A stretch of 64,000 nucleotides of DNA from Proteobacteria bacterium UBA981 (GTDB taxonomy: Bacteria > Pseudomonadota > Gammaproteobacteria > Ga0077536): positions 1-64,000 of the forward strand of contig DBBP01000031.1 in the NCBI GenBank assembly GCA_002292285.1, written 5' to 3'. The notes under the pieces were generated by a model. That model did not search any database. It saw nothing but the letters and a program-made list of their open reading frames with translations, and was not told where the DNA came from. A program made the position numbers and the translations under genes. Of this stretch, positions 43,888-52,662 are shown piece by piece (the stretch's first letter is position 1; each line of letters begins with the position of its first letter).

Positions 43888-45058
43888 CCCCTACGAGCGT
43901 AATTTTCATGTTTTCGGGTAACAGCGCCGGGACCGTCAGGGCGCGGATACGCCGTACCAGCGACACCAACTTTCTGCAGATTGCAGTCGGTGTGGCAGCG
44001 TGTGCGCGAATTGAGCACAACGGATCTCCGACCTCGATGTGGGTCCCCGCACTCGGTCGGTCGTGGACACTTTCTGGCCACGCGAAGTCCTCGGGTACTT
44101 GCCACTGAGCTTGAGCGTAGAGAATCAGATGTGCGCACTCGCCGGTACGCTCAGGCCTACTATACAAGAGCATATCGAGTGCACAAGCGGCGACGTGGGC
44201 ATCGAAAGCAGGGCTGCGATCGACTAGCAGATCAAGTGTCGCCGGCGGCCGGGGATTGATGTCTATCAACATCAAACTACCGCTCTCGGCGAGAACGAAA
44301 TCGAGCCCGAACATGCCGCGCAATCCGAGTGCAGCGCCGACTGCACTTCCCAATGCACGCACTTGGCCAACCAGAGGCGCGGGCGCCGAGTGCCAGGTAA
44401 CTGCCCCTTGGTAGTGATATCCACGCCACTGATCCTGCTGCCAGGTCAGGTGGCGATTCAGGGCCACAAATTCCGTGCGCCGGCTGCTCGCAAGAAAAAT
44501 CGCAGATAAGCTCGAACCGCGCACATGGCGTTGAAAATAGGCGCGTGATTTGGCATCCGCACCTAGTGCAGGAACGACGTGGAATCCGCCACTTTCCCCA
44601 CACAACTTACGCAACCAGCCGCGGCAGTCGACCGGCGGGGTACAACGGGTCTCCGGCACACATACCCCGACGTCACTTTGCAACGACGCCAGTACTGCCG
44701 GCAAATCGGAGAGACGTTTCGACGCGTTGATAACGTGGGAGACGGTCGGGTCATAGTGCCTGAGTTGATCCAGCCAGTCCTGCCCGCTTTCGAAACCGCT
44801 ACCGAGCACGATCGGCATCCTTGGAACACCTGCGCTCAGTTCTTCGACCTCACCGATGACAGCGCCACTAAACATAAAGCTATCCATGGGAACCGTTGCT
44901 CGCCATCGATCTGCGACCGCGCGCGTGTCCTCATCGGCGAACATATCAATCACTCGCGGCGACCAGCTGCCGCTCGCTGCTTCGGCCAGCATACGCGCTG
45001 AGCGAGAGACAATCAGGATCGGTGGAAGCGGCTCCAACGGCTGAGGCACCGTGGACAT
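43871..45058 (-). CDS. ATP-grasp protein of the C1 gene set (COG2232-like)
   Basis: The 395-residue protein (ATG at 45058) has a middle ATP-grasp domain with GLRGMFGLDFVLAESGSLMLI and then DINPRPPATLDLL, where the Asp and Asn bind magnesium. The N-terminal domain resembles a preATP-grasp fold (PPILIVSRSARMLAEAA). It resembles the predicted carboligases (COG2232) in methylotroph H4MPT clusters. A GTG 14 codons upstream is an alternative start; neither has a strong ribosome binding site. Its substrate is unknown, though a carboxylate-amine ligation in cofactor synthesis is expected. It overlaps mch by 17 bases. Confidence 0.78.
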   Translation of the reverse strand: MSTVPQPLEPLPPILIVSRSARMLAEAASGSWSPRVIDMFADEDTRAVADRWRATVPMDSFMFSGAVIGEVEELSAGVPRMPIVLGSGFESGQDWLDQLRHYDPTVSHVINASKRLSDLPAVLASLQSDVGVCVPETRCTPPVDCRGWLRKLCGESGGFHVVPALGADAKSRAYFQRHVRGSSLSAIFLASSRRTEFVALNRHLTWQQDQWRGYHYQGAVTWHSAPAPLVGQVRALGSAVGAALGLRGMFGLDFVLAESGSLMLIDINPRPPATLDLLVDRSPAFDAHVAACALDMLLYSRPERTGECAHLILYAQAQWQVPEDFAWPESVHDRPSAGTHIEVGDPLCSIRAHAATPTAICRKLVSLVRRIRALTVPALLPENMKITLVGDAIDG

Positions 45059-45134
45059 ATTCAGCCAGCAGGCGCTTTGACAGATACGCTCGCGTGACAC
45101 CGGCGAGTCAGTAGATCCGCAAATACCAACACAG

Positions 45135-46190
45135 TCACCCGGATGCGTGTAAACGCTGTTTCGACGGGTTGGTGATCTCGATGTCCGCGCCGCGGTTGCG
45201 CGGTGTGCAGATTGAGAACGTTATCGCGGAGTCGTCGTCGAAGTTTTGTTCAAGCTGATCGACAACTTCTGCAGCGCGTTCGGCGTCGGGGACAAATGCG
45301 AACGCAGTCGGCCCCCAGCTGCTTTGACCGATGCCCGTCAAAGCCAATTCTGCGGCGCAAAATGCCATCACTCGACCGACCCCAGGGCTGGTAAACGAGC
45401 CGCCCTGGGAGGCTGAGAAATGCTCACCAATCACAGTCTGAACTGCCCCGACATGGGTGCAAAATGCCGGGAAATCTCCAACCGCCAAGGCGGGTAGAAC
45501 CCCCATGAGTGTGTGATGGCATAACCGTGCAGCACCCTCGCGGCTGAGGGGTTGAAGAGCCGCGAACGCGCTTACTTCGGCATCGCCACTAAAGCCGGCG
45601 GCGCGCTGGTCGGAAACCAGAATAACTCGCCAAGCCTCTGGAACATCGCTCTGGGCAATGAGGGGAGGAACGCCAGCGTCTGCACCGCGACCACCATCGA
45701 CAATGAGTCCACCGCGCTGAAACAAGCCCAGTCCGGTTCCGGACCGTTTGCCGCGTGCGAGCAATCGCGCCAGCATTTGTGGACTGCTTACGGAACCTGC
45801 GTGGTGGGTTAGCGCGGTGCCGAGCGCGAGGGCCAACTGGGTTCCGGAGCCGAGACCCGCGTGCTCATCGATGCGCGTTTCTATGGTGATGCGAACGTCA
45901 CGGGAGAGCTGCTGATCTTCAATCACACGGTCGACCAGCGCGAGCACACGCTCGTCGACCAGGCCTGTGACGATGAATTCGTCGTGCGCCTCGACTGCGA
46001 CACGCGTCGCGATTCCGTCTAATGCCATCCCGATGCTGCCGAACTGGCGCCCCAGCGTTGCCCCCGGATCAAGAAACCCCAGATGCAATCGCGCCGGCGC
46101 CGTGACTCGGACGGATGACGGCGGAGCGCTCAATTGAAGCAGTTTTTCATGGTCATGCCATATTATAAATTCAGTGTTGCCCGATAACAC
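45135..46190 (-). CDS. mptG: Beta-ribofuranosylaminobenzene 5'-phosphate synthase
   Basis: MptG joins p-aminobenzoate (or hydroxybenzoate) and PRPP in the first committed step of H4MPT synthesis, losing CO2. The 351-residue GHMP-kinase-like protein has VTAPARLHLGFLDPGATL near residue 30, GSIGMALDG and the glycine loop HAGLGSGTQLALALGTALT. The GTG start at 46190 was accepted because later starts would cut into the first strand, but a start nearer residue 15-20 is possible. It leads the minus-strand cofactor operon and is divergent from fhcB across 142 bases. Confidence 0.9.
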   Translation of the reverse strand: MLSGNTEFIIWHDHEKLLQLSAPPSSVRVTAPARLHLGFLDPGATLGRQFGSIGMALDGIATRVAVEAHDEFIVTGLVDERVLALVDRVIEDQQLSRDVRITIETRIDEHAGLGSGTQLALALGTALTHHAGSVSSPQMLARLLARGKRSGTGLGLFQRGGLIVDGGRGADAGVPPLIAQSDVPEAWRVILVSDQRAAGFSGDAEVSAFAALQPLSREGAARLCHHTLMGVLPALAVGDFPAFCTHVGAVQTVIGEHFSASQGGSFTSPGVGRVMAFCAAELALTGIGQSSWGPTAFAFVPDAERAAEVVDQLEQNFDDDSAITFSICTPRNRGADIEITNPSKQRLHASG

Positions 46191-46332
46191 TGTCGAGCTA
46201 GGAAGCGTGTATGGAGCGCGGTCATCGAGTGTGATAACGTGAGGCCACGATCCATGGCAGTGGCTAGCATGGGTTTCGCTACCGAACAGACTTTACCTTC
46301 CGTCGAGTACCCCGCCAAGCGGGAGCGAAATC

Positions 46333-47601
46333 ATGCCACCAGTCGACACACGCCAACGGCACGGGCCTCACACTGACTCAGCGGTATGCCCGTTTTGCGC
46401 GCTGTTGTGCGACGATCTGATCCTGCGCAGCAATGATGATTCAAGTTTCACCATCCGTCGCAATGGCTGCTCGCGTGCAGCCCTCGATTTTTCCCGCCCC
46501 GCTACCGATGAACCCCCTCGCGTGCAGGGTCAGGCCACATCACATGACGATGCGATACGGGTAGCGACCCGCATTTTAAAAAAATCTCGACGCCCTTTGT
46601 TCGGCGGCCTGGCAACGGACGTCGATGGTATGCGCGCGATTATCAATCTTGCCGAACGCAGTCATGGCATCGTTGATCACCTACATGGTGACGCTCTGAC
46701 GTCGATGACCCGTTTAATGCAGACACGCGGCTGGTATGCCACCACCCTCTCCGAAGTTCGCAACCGCGCTGATTTAGTGATAGTTGCTGACGTTGATTTC
46801 AATGACCGTTATGAGAATTTTGAGCGCCACTGTCTCAAACCGCAGACGCGTCTGCAGGGTGGTCGTGCTCCTGCTCGCAAGGTCGTGTTCGTCGGCACTG
46901 GAGCAAACAGCCCCGGAGTTGAAGTGGATATGCGGCTGGGTTGTTCACGCGACGGGCTAGGTGAGGTATTCAGCGCACTACTCGCAGGTCTGCGCGGCCA
47001 TCGCATGGACGCGCGTCGACCGGGCGGAGTGAAACCTGCCGCCATCGCTGAACTTGTCGAAGCGATCCAGGCTGCCAACTACTGCACGATTGTGTTCGCC
47101 CCCGGGCAGCTCGGCTCCCACCGGGAATCTATCATTGCTACGTTCTGCGACCTGGTCGATGCCATCAATCAGCAGCAGCGTGCGGCCCTGCTTGCACTCG
47201 GCGGCGACGACGGCGGCCAATCCGCTTTGAGCACAACCAGTTGGCTGACCGGTTATCCACTCCGAACCGAGTTCGGCAAAACGCTCGCCTTCGAGCCGCA
47301 AATCAATCGCACTGCCGACCTGCTCGCAACCCGTACGGTTGATTGTTTGCTGTGGACTGATGCCTACGGGCGGAATCCGACCCCGCCGTCTACGGGTGTC
47401 GAAACCATTGTGATCGGTGCCCGTCCATCGGCGTCGCGTCGACCGCCGGCCGTATTTATTCCGGTCGGCACGCCCGGACTTGATCATGGCGGGCGCCTGG
47501 TACGAACTGACAGTGTCGTCACGCTGCAGCTGGTCGCACAGCGCGAGAGCAGGCTCGCCAGCGTTGCACAAATTGCCACGCAAATTCTGGATAGCTGGTA
47601 G
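46333..47601 (+). CDS. fhcB: Formyltransferase/hydrolase complex subunit B
   Basis: FhcB resembles the molybdenum or tungsten subunit of archaeal formylmethanofuran dehydrogenase, but in bacteria the complex only hydrolyses formyl groups and needs no redox metal. The 422-residue protein has the N-terminal CPFCALLCDDL block and RNGCSRAALDF, then GGLATDVDGMRAIINLAE. It lacks the long metal-cofactor domains, as in other bacterial FhcB. It leads the fhcBADC-fdh transcription unit; fhcA begins eight bases after its stop. Confidence 0.93.
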   Translation: MPPVDTRQRHGPHTDSAVCPFCALLCDDLILRSNDDSSFTIRRNGCSRAALDFSRPATDEPPRVQGQATSHDDAIRVATRILKKSRRPLFGGLATDVDGMRAIINLAERSHGIVDHLHGDALTSMTRLMQTRGWYATTLSEVRNRADLVIVADVDFNDRYENFERHCLKPQTRLQGGRAPARKVVFVGTGANSPGVEVDMRLGCSRDGLGEVFSALLAGLRGHRMDARRPGGVKPAAIAELVEAIQAANYCTIVFAPGQLGSHRESIIATFCDLVDAINQQQRAALLALGGDDGGQSALSTTSWLTGYPLRTEFGKTLAFEPQINRTADLLATRTVDCLLWTDAYGRNPTPPSTGVETIVIGARPSASRRPPAVFIPVGTPGLDHGGRLVRTDSVVTLQLVAQRESRLASVAQIATQILDSW

Positions 47602-47608
47602 AGCCTTA

Positions 47609-49273
47609 ATGCTGCAACGACTCAAAGGCGGACGAATTTACGATCCGCAAAACGGAGTGGACGGCGACGTTCGCGACCTGTACATCCGTGACGGAAAAAT
47701 CGTCAGCGCGCCAGTGCACAGCCGACAGGCCGACGTTGTGACCGACATCAGTGGGCGTGTGGTGATGGCTGGCGCGATCGATATCCATACTCACATTGGC
47801 GGCGGCAAGGTCAACATCGCGCGCATGATGCTGCCAGAAGACCACGCCGCTGATGCCGTCCCGCGCGGCCGGCACCCGCACATTGGCTGCGGCCACGCAG
47901 CACCCTCAACGCGCACGGCTGGCTATCGTTATGCGGAAATGGGTTACGTGGCGTGTTTCGAACCGGCGATGCTACCGGCCAATGCGCGCCAGGCGCACCT
48001 TGAAATGGCCGACACGCCGATGGTCGACAAAGGCGCCTATGCCCTGCTCGGCAACGACGATTTCCTGTTGCGCGCCATCAAGGCTAAACGAGATCCCGAA
48101 TACATCCGCGATTACGTCGCATGGACCCTGAATGCGGCACAGGCGCTCGCGATCAAGGTTGTCAATCCAGGCGGCATCAATGCGTTCAAGTTTAATCAAC
48201 GCAAACTCGACCTGGACGAGCGCAACGCGGCTTACGACATCACACCGCGTCAAATCCTTTTGACCCTGGCTGAAGCCGTCCGGCAGTTGGGTCTTGCCCA
48301 CCCACTACACATCCATGGTTGCAACCTCGGCGTACCTGGCAACCTTGCCACAACACTGGAAACGATACATGGCCTCGACGGTCTGCGCGCCCACCTGACG
48401 CATTTGCAGTTCCATAGCTATGGCACCGAGGGTGATTTTAAATTCTCGTCCGGTGCAGCCGAAATCGCCGAGGTTATCAACCGGAATGGCAATATCTCGC
48501 TCGATGTCGGCCAGGTCATGTTTGGCCGCACCGTGACCGAGTCTGGTGACAGCATGCGGCAATTCGCCGGCAGCATACATGCCGACCCAAAGAAATGGAT
48601 TGGCATGGATATCGAGTGCGATGCCGGATGTGGCGTCGTTCCATTTCGCTACAAGAACAAAAGCTTCGTCAATGCGCTGCAGTGGGCGATTGGGCTTGAA
48701 TTATTTTTGCTTATCGAGGACCCGTGGCGGATATTTCTGACCACCGATCATCCCAACGGCGCACCGTTTACCTGCTATCCCCATCTTATTCGTCTGCTTA
48801 TGGACCGCAGTTTTCGCAACGACATGCTTGCCACCATCAACCCCGACGCCGCAGCGGCCAGCCGCCTGGCCAGCATCACACGTGAATACAGCCTCTATGA
48901 GATCGCGACAATGACGCGCGCAGCGCCGGCCCGCTCGCTGGGTCTCGATGGCTTCGGTTCGCTGGCCGCGGGGTCAAACGCGCATATCACGGTCTACCAG
49001 GAGCATGACAACAAGGAAACTATGTTTTCCACGCCCGAGTACGTGTTCAAGAATGGACAGTTAATCGTACGCAATGGACGCGTTACTGAAGAAGTCCAGG
49101 GCGCTACCCACGTCGTTCATCCCCAATTCGATGCCGGCGTCGATAATGATTTGCGACTCTACTTCGACCGCTTCATGACCGTCCGCAAAGACAGCATTCA
49201 AGTCAGTGACGACGAAATTCGCGACAACGGACGAGGCGAGATTGTGGTCCATCCGACCACTCCAACGTGCTGA
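47609..49273 (+). CDS. fhcA: Formyltransferase/hydrolase complex subunit A (formyl-methanofuran hydrolase)
   Basis: FhcA hydrolyses formyl-methanofuran to formate with an amidohydrolase-type dinuclear metal site. The 554-residue protein has AIDIHTHIGGGKVN at the start (His-x-His ligands), the segment INAFKFNQ with the conserved Lys, HIHGCNLGVPGN, THLQFHSYG and the catalytic block TTDHPNGAPF. The frame is open 64 codons upstream inside fhcB, but the ATG at 47609 gives the standard N-terminus. Its stop overlaps the fhcD ATG by one base (TGATG). Confidence 0.95.
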   Translation: MLQRLKGGRIYDPQNGVDGDVRDLYIRDGKIVSAPVHSRQADVVTDISGRVVMAGAIDIHTHIGGGKVNIARMMLPEDHAADAVPRGRHPHIGCGHAAPSTRTAGYRYAEMGYVACFEPAMLPANARQAHLEMADTPMVDKGAYALLGNDDFLLRAIKAKRDPEYIRDYVAWTLNAAQALAIKVVNPGGINAFKFNQRKLDLDERNAAYDITPRQILLTLAEAVRQLGLAHPLHIHGCNLGVPGNLATTLETIHGLDGLRAHLTHLQFHSYGTEGDFKFSSGAAEIAEVINRNGNISLDVGQVMFGRTVTESGDSMRQFAGSIHADPKKWIGMDIECDAGCGVVPFRYKNKSFVNALQWAIGLELFLLIEDPWRIFLTTDHPNGAPFTCYPHLIRLLMDRSFRNDMLATINPDAAAASRLASITREYSLYEIATMTRAAPARSLGLDGFGSLAAGSNAHITVYQEHDNKETMFSTPEYVFKNGQLIVRNGRVTEEVQGATHVVHPQFDAGVDNDLRLYFDRFMTVRKDSIQVSDDEIRDNGRGEIVVHPTTPTC

Positions 49274-50166
49274 TGAAGATCAATCGAGTCAGCATTGACG
49301 ACACCTTCGCCGAAGCCTTTCCGATGAAGGCGACGCGCGTCATTGTCACAGCACTGAACGAAACCTGGGCGCTCCATGCGGCAACCGCCATGACCGGTTT
49401 CGCGACTTCGGTCATTGCCTGCGGCTGTGAGGCGGGCATCGAGCGTCCCCTGACGCCGACCGAAACGCCAGATGGGCGGCCAGGCTTTGCGGTGTTGCTG
49501 TTCGCGATGAGTAAGAAGGAACTGATTAAACAGATTCAGAATCGTGTTGGCCAATGTGTACTCACTGCGCCGACCAGCGCCTGCTTCGCGGGCATTGAAG
49601 ATGGCCAGGCATTGCCGCTGGGCAAAAACCTGCGTTTCTTTGGCGACGGTCACCAGATTGCAAAAAAACTCGGCAAGCGTCGCTATTGGCGCGTTCCTGT
49701 GATGGATGGTGAGTTCCTGTGCGAAGAAACCACCGGGCTCGCCGCTGCTATAGGCGGCGGTAACTTCATTATCCTAGCCCGCGACCAGGTGTCGGCGCTT
49801 GGGGCGGCGGAAAGAGCGATTGCAGCAATGAACAAAGTTGCTGGCGTCATCATGCCTTTCCCAGGCGGGGTAGTGCGTTCGGGGTCGAAAGTCGGTTCCA
49901 AATACAAAGCCTTGCCTGCGTCTACCAATCATTTGTTTTGTCCCACTCTGCGCGGCGCCGTCCCAAGCGAATTATCTGCCGACGTTGGTGCGGTCCTGGA
50001 GATCGTTATTGATGGCTTGGACAGCGCGGCGATTGATGAGGCGACTCGCGTAGGCATTCGCGCAGCTTGTCGGGGACGCGATCACGGCGTGCTTCGCATC
50101 AGTGCGGGTAACTACGGCGGCAATCTCGGCCCGTTTCATTTCAAACTCCGGAACATTCTGAAATGA
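49273..50166 (+). CDS. fhcD: Formylmethanofuran--H4MPT formyltransferase (complex subunit D)
   Basis: FhcD transfers the formyl group from H4MPT to the methanofuran-type cofactor. The 297-residue protein has blocks VSIDDTFAEAFPMKATRVIV, PTSACFAGIEDG, and MPFPGGVVRSGSKVGSKY, then ISAGNYGGNLGPFHF near the end, as in bacterial and archaeal Ftr. A GTG two codons earlier is possible, but the ATG overlapping the fhcA stop was chosen. Its end overlaps fhcC by four bases. Confidence 0.95.
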   Translation: MKINRVSIDDTFAEAFPMKATRVIVTALNETWALHAATAMTGFATSVIACGCEAGIERPLTPTETPDGRPGFAVLLFAMSKKELIKQIQNRVGQCVLTAPTSACFAGIEDGQALPLGKNLRFFGDGHQIAKKLGKRRYWRVPVMDGEFLCEETTGLAAAIGGGNFIILARDQVSALGAAERAIAAMNKVAGVIMPFPGGVVRSGSKVGSKYKALPASTNHLFCPTLRGAVPSELSADVGAVLEIVIDGLDSAAIDEATRVGIRAACRGRDHGVLRISAGNYGGNLGPFHFKLRNILK

Positions 50167-50987
50167 CGTCGTTAACCCTCCGTCTGCACGCCGACGCACC
50201 TGCGGGCCTCGAGCTTGGTGCGCTGACACCATCGGCCTTAAGCGGCAAATCGGTTGCGCAACTGGCACGTTTGCGCATCCCGCATGGCAGCCGAACGAGC
50301 GCGCTGGGGGCGCTATTTGATATCAGTGGCGAAGACGTTATGAATCTGCGCCTGCTCGGTCTGAACCACAGCTGTCATCACGTCGGTCGTGACATGCAGG
50401 CAGGGCAGCTTGAGGTGCGTGGGACGGTTGGTATGGAACTCGGACGTGACATGTCCGGTGGGCAAATTAAATTGCGCGGCAATGCCGGTGACGGTGTCGC
50501 GTTGGGGATGCGTGGCGGGCAGATCGAAATCTCCGGCGATGTCGGCGAGCGCGCCGGTGGCGCGACACCCGGAGCAACGCGCGGTATGAATGAGGGTACG
50601 TTGATTGTGCACGGTAATGCCGGCGCCCATCTCGGAGAACGTATGCGCCGCGGCCTCATTCTGGTCGGCGGTGATTGTGGTCGATATTGCGGCGACCGCA
50701 TGATCGCGGGATCGATTGTGATTTTCGGCAAGTGCGCTGGCGACGTCGGTCACGGCATGCGTCGGGGCACGCTGATGCTCGCCGAGATGCCTCAGCGAGT
50801 GCCGGCCCTGTTCAACGACTGTGGCGAGTTTGAGCTCGGGTTCGTACCGGTCTTCGCTCGCCATGTGGCCTCACTCAACAAGCGGATGGGCAGGCAGCTC
50901 GCCATTTTCCGGCGCGCTAGCCGTTGGTGCGGAGACATGGCACAAGGCGGCCACGGCGAGCTTCTCATCGCCGGTGCAAGAGATTAG
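50163..50987 (+). CDS. fhcC: Formyltransferase/hydrolase complex subunit C
   Basis: FhcC is a structural subunit. The 274-residue protein is a right-handed beta-helix related to the C-terminal domain of glutamate synthase. Repeats of the G-x-x-x-G-x-x type are visible: MQAGQLEVRGTVGMELG, MSGGQIKLRGNAGDGVALG and MRGGQIEISGDVG. It completes the fhcBADC order typical of methylotrophic bacteria. A formate dehydrogenase gene begins four bases after its stop, so the formate released by the complex is likely to be handled by that enzyme. Confidence 0.95.
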   Translation: MTSLTLRLHADAPAGLELGALTPSALSGKSVAQLARLRIPHGSRTSALGALFDISGEDVMNLRLLGLNHSCHHVGRDMQAGQLEVRGTVGMELGRDMSGGQIKLRGNAGDGVALGMRGGQIEISGDVGERAGGATPGATRGMNEGTLIVHGNAGAHLGERMRRGLILVGGDCGRYCGDRMIAGSIVIFGKCAGDVGHGMRRGTLMLAEMPQRVPALFNDCGEFELGFVPVFARHVASLNKRMGRQLAIFRRASRWCGDMAQGGHGELLIAGARD

Positions 50988-50991
50988 AAAA

Positions 50992-52662
50992 ATGGCATCT
51001 CGACAGGCTGCCCGCAAAGGGCGTGTACGTGGCCGGCGGACAACTACGGCTGCCACCGATGAGATTAAGGCACTGCTCGGCCCACTGCCGTATCAGCGTG
51101 ACCTGCTGATTGAATATCTGCACGCGATACAGGATCAGTACCGTTGCATCCATGCAGATCACATGGTCGCCTTGGCAGAATGCATGAGTCTGTCGATGAC
51201 CGAAATCTTTGAAGTTGCGAGTTTCTATCACCATTTCGATATTGTTCGTGAAGGCGAGGCGTCGCCGCCGCAGATTACGGTACGCGTGTGCGAGTCTGTC
51301 ACCTGCGCGCTGTTTGGCAGCGAGGCACTCGCGGCACAACTCGAGAGCTCTTTGGCCCCGGACGTGCGGATACAAAAAGTCCCCTGCGTAGGGCGATGCC
51401 ATGAAGCACCTGTGGCCGTTGTTGGTCAGCGAACTGTAGGAGCTGCGAGCAGCGCCGCGATACAACAGCTTTGCGCTGGCGCCACGACTGCCGAGCTCCC
51501 GGACTACCAGGACTATCATGCCTACCGCGCAGGCGGCGGCTATACCCTGCTACAACAATGCCATCAAGGCGCCTGTCGAGCCGAGGATGTCATCACCGCC
51601 TTGTCTGATTCGGGGTTACGCGGCCTTGGTGGTGCGGGATTTTCAGTTGGGCGAAAGTGGTCGATACTGCGTGACCAGCCGGCACCACGACTCATGGCGG
51701 TCAATATAGACGAAGGGGAGCCCGGGACCTTTAAAGATCGCCACTATTTGGAGCGTGACCCCCATCGCTTTATCGAAGGCATGTTAATCGCTGCCAGCGT
51801 CGTCGATATCGACCATTGCTACATTTACTTGCGTGACGAATACGCTGCTTGCCGCAGCGTTCTGCACAAGGAACTTGAGGCGCTACGTGCCGATCCACCG
51901 TGCAAATTGCCGCGTATCGAACTGCGTCGCGGTGCCGGCGCGTACATCTGCGGTGAAGAGTCCGCAATGATCGAATCAATCGAGGGCAAACGTGGCATGC
52001 CGCGTCTGCGCCCGCCCTATGTTGCCGAGGTCGGCCTGTTCGGCCGCCCAACCCTCGAACACAATATGGAATCACTCTACTGGGTGCGCGAAATTCTCGA
52101 GAAAGGCGCTGCGTGGTTTAGCGCGCACGGGCGCCGGCAACGCTCCGGGCTGCGCTCGTTTTCCGTCAGCGGACGCGTGAATAAGGCGGGCGTTCATCTT
52201 GCTCCGGCAGGCATATCGGTACGCGAGCTCATCGATGAGTACTGCGGCGGTATGCTCGATGGACATACCCTTTACGCCTACTTCCCGGGCGGCGCCTCGG
52301 GCGGCATCCTGCCCGCCTCGCTGGACCATCTGCCGCTTGATTTCGACACGCTGCAAGAATACGGATGTTTCATCGGCTCTGCAGCGATCATCATCTTGTC
52401 TGAGCACGACAGTGCGCGCTCTGCTGCACACAATGCGATGAAATTTTTTGAGCACGAGAGCTGTGGTCAATGCACGCCATGCCGAGTCGGCACGGCAAAA
52501 GCAGCGATGCTGATGGGGCGCAAGCATTGGGACCAGGCGCTCCTCGGAGAACTCGCTGTGGCAATGCAGGACGCTTCTATTTGCGGCCTCGGCCAGGCGG
52601 CACCCAATCCACTTCGCTGCGCAATCAAATACTTTCCCGACGAGTTTCGCAGCGATGGCTGA
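50992..52662 (+). CDS. fdhB: NAD-dependent formate dehydrogenase beta subunit (NuoE-NuoF fusion)
   Basis: This is the diaphorase part of a soluble formate dehydrogenase. The 556-residue protein is a fusion. Residues 20-160 are a NuoE-like 2Fe-2S domain with Cys100, Cys105, Cys132 and Cys136. The rest is NuoF-like, with FMN and NADH sites (GLGGAGFSVGRKW, IDEGEPGTFKDRHYLERD, GAYICGEESAMIESIEG) and a 4Fe-4S block SCGQCTPCRVG. Fused two-subunit FDH1 enzymes of Methylorubrum have this layout. The ATG at 50992 gives the normal N-terminus; the open frame upstream overlaps fhcC. Its end overlaps fdhA by eight bases. Confidence 0.92.
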   Translation: MASRQAARKGRVRGRRTTTAATDEIKALLGPLPYQRDLLIEYLHAIQDQYRCIHADHMVALAECMSLSMTEIFEVASFYHHFDIVREGEASPPQITVRVCESVTCALFGSEALAAQLESSLAPDVRIQKVPCVGRCHEAPVAVVGQRTVGAASSAAIQQLCAGATTAELPDYQDYHAYRAGGGYTLLQQCHQGACRAEDVITALSDSGLRGLGGAGFSVGRKWSILRDQPAPRLMAVNIDEGEPGTFKDRHYLERDPHRFIEGMLIAASVVDIDHCYIYLRDEYAACRSVLHKELEALRADPPCKLPRIELRRGAGAYICGEESAMIESIEGKRGMPRLRPPYVAEVGLFGRPTLEHNMESLYWVREILEKGAAWFSAHGRRQRSGLRSFSVSGRVNKAGVHLAPAGISVRELIDEYCGGMLDGHTLYAYFPGGASGGILPASLDHLPLDFDTLQEYGCFIGSAAIIILSEHDSARSAAHNAMKFFEHESCGQCTPCRVGTAKAAMLMGRKHWDQALLGELAVAMQDASICGLGQAAPNPLRCAIKYFPDEFRSDG

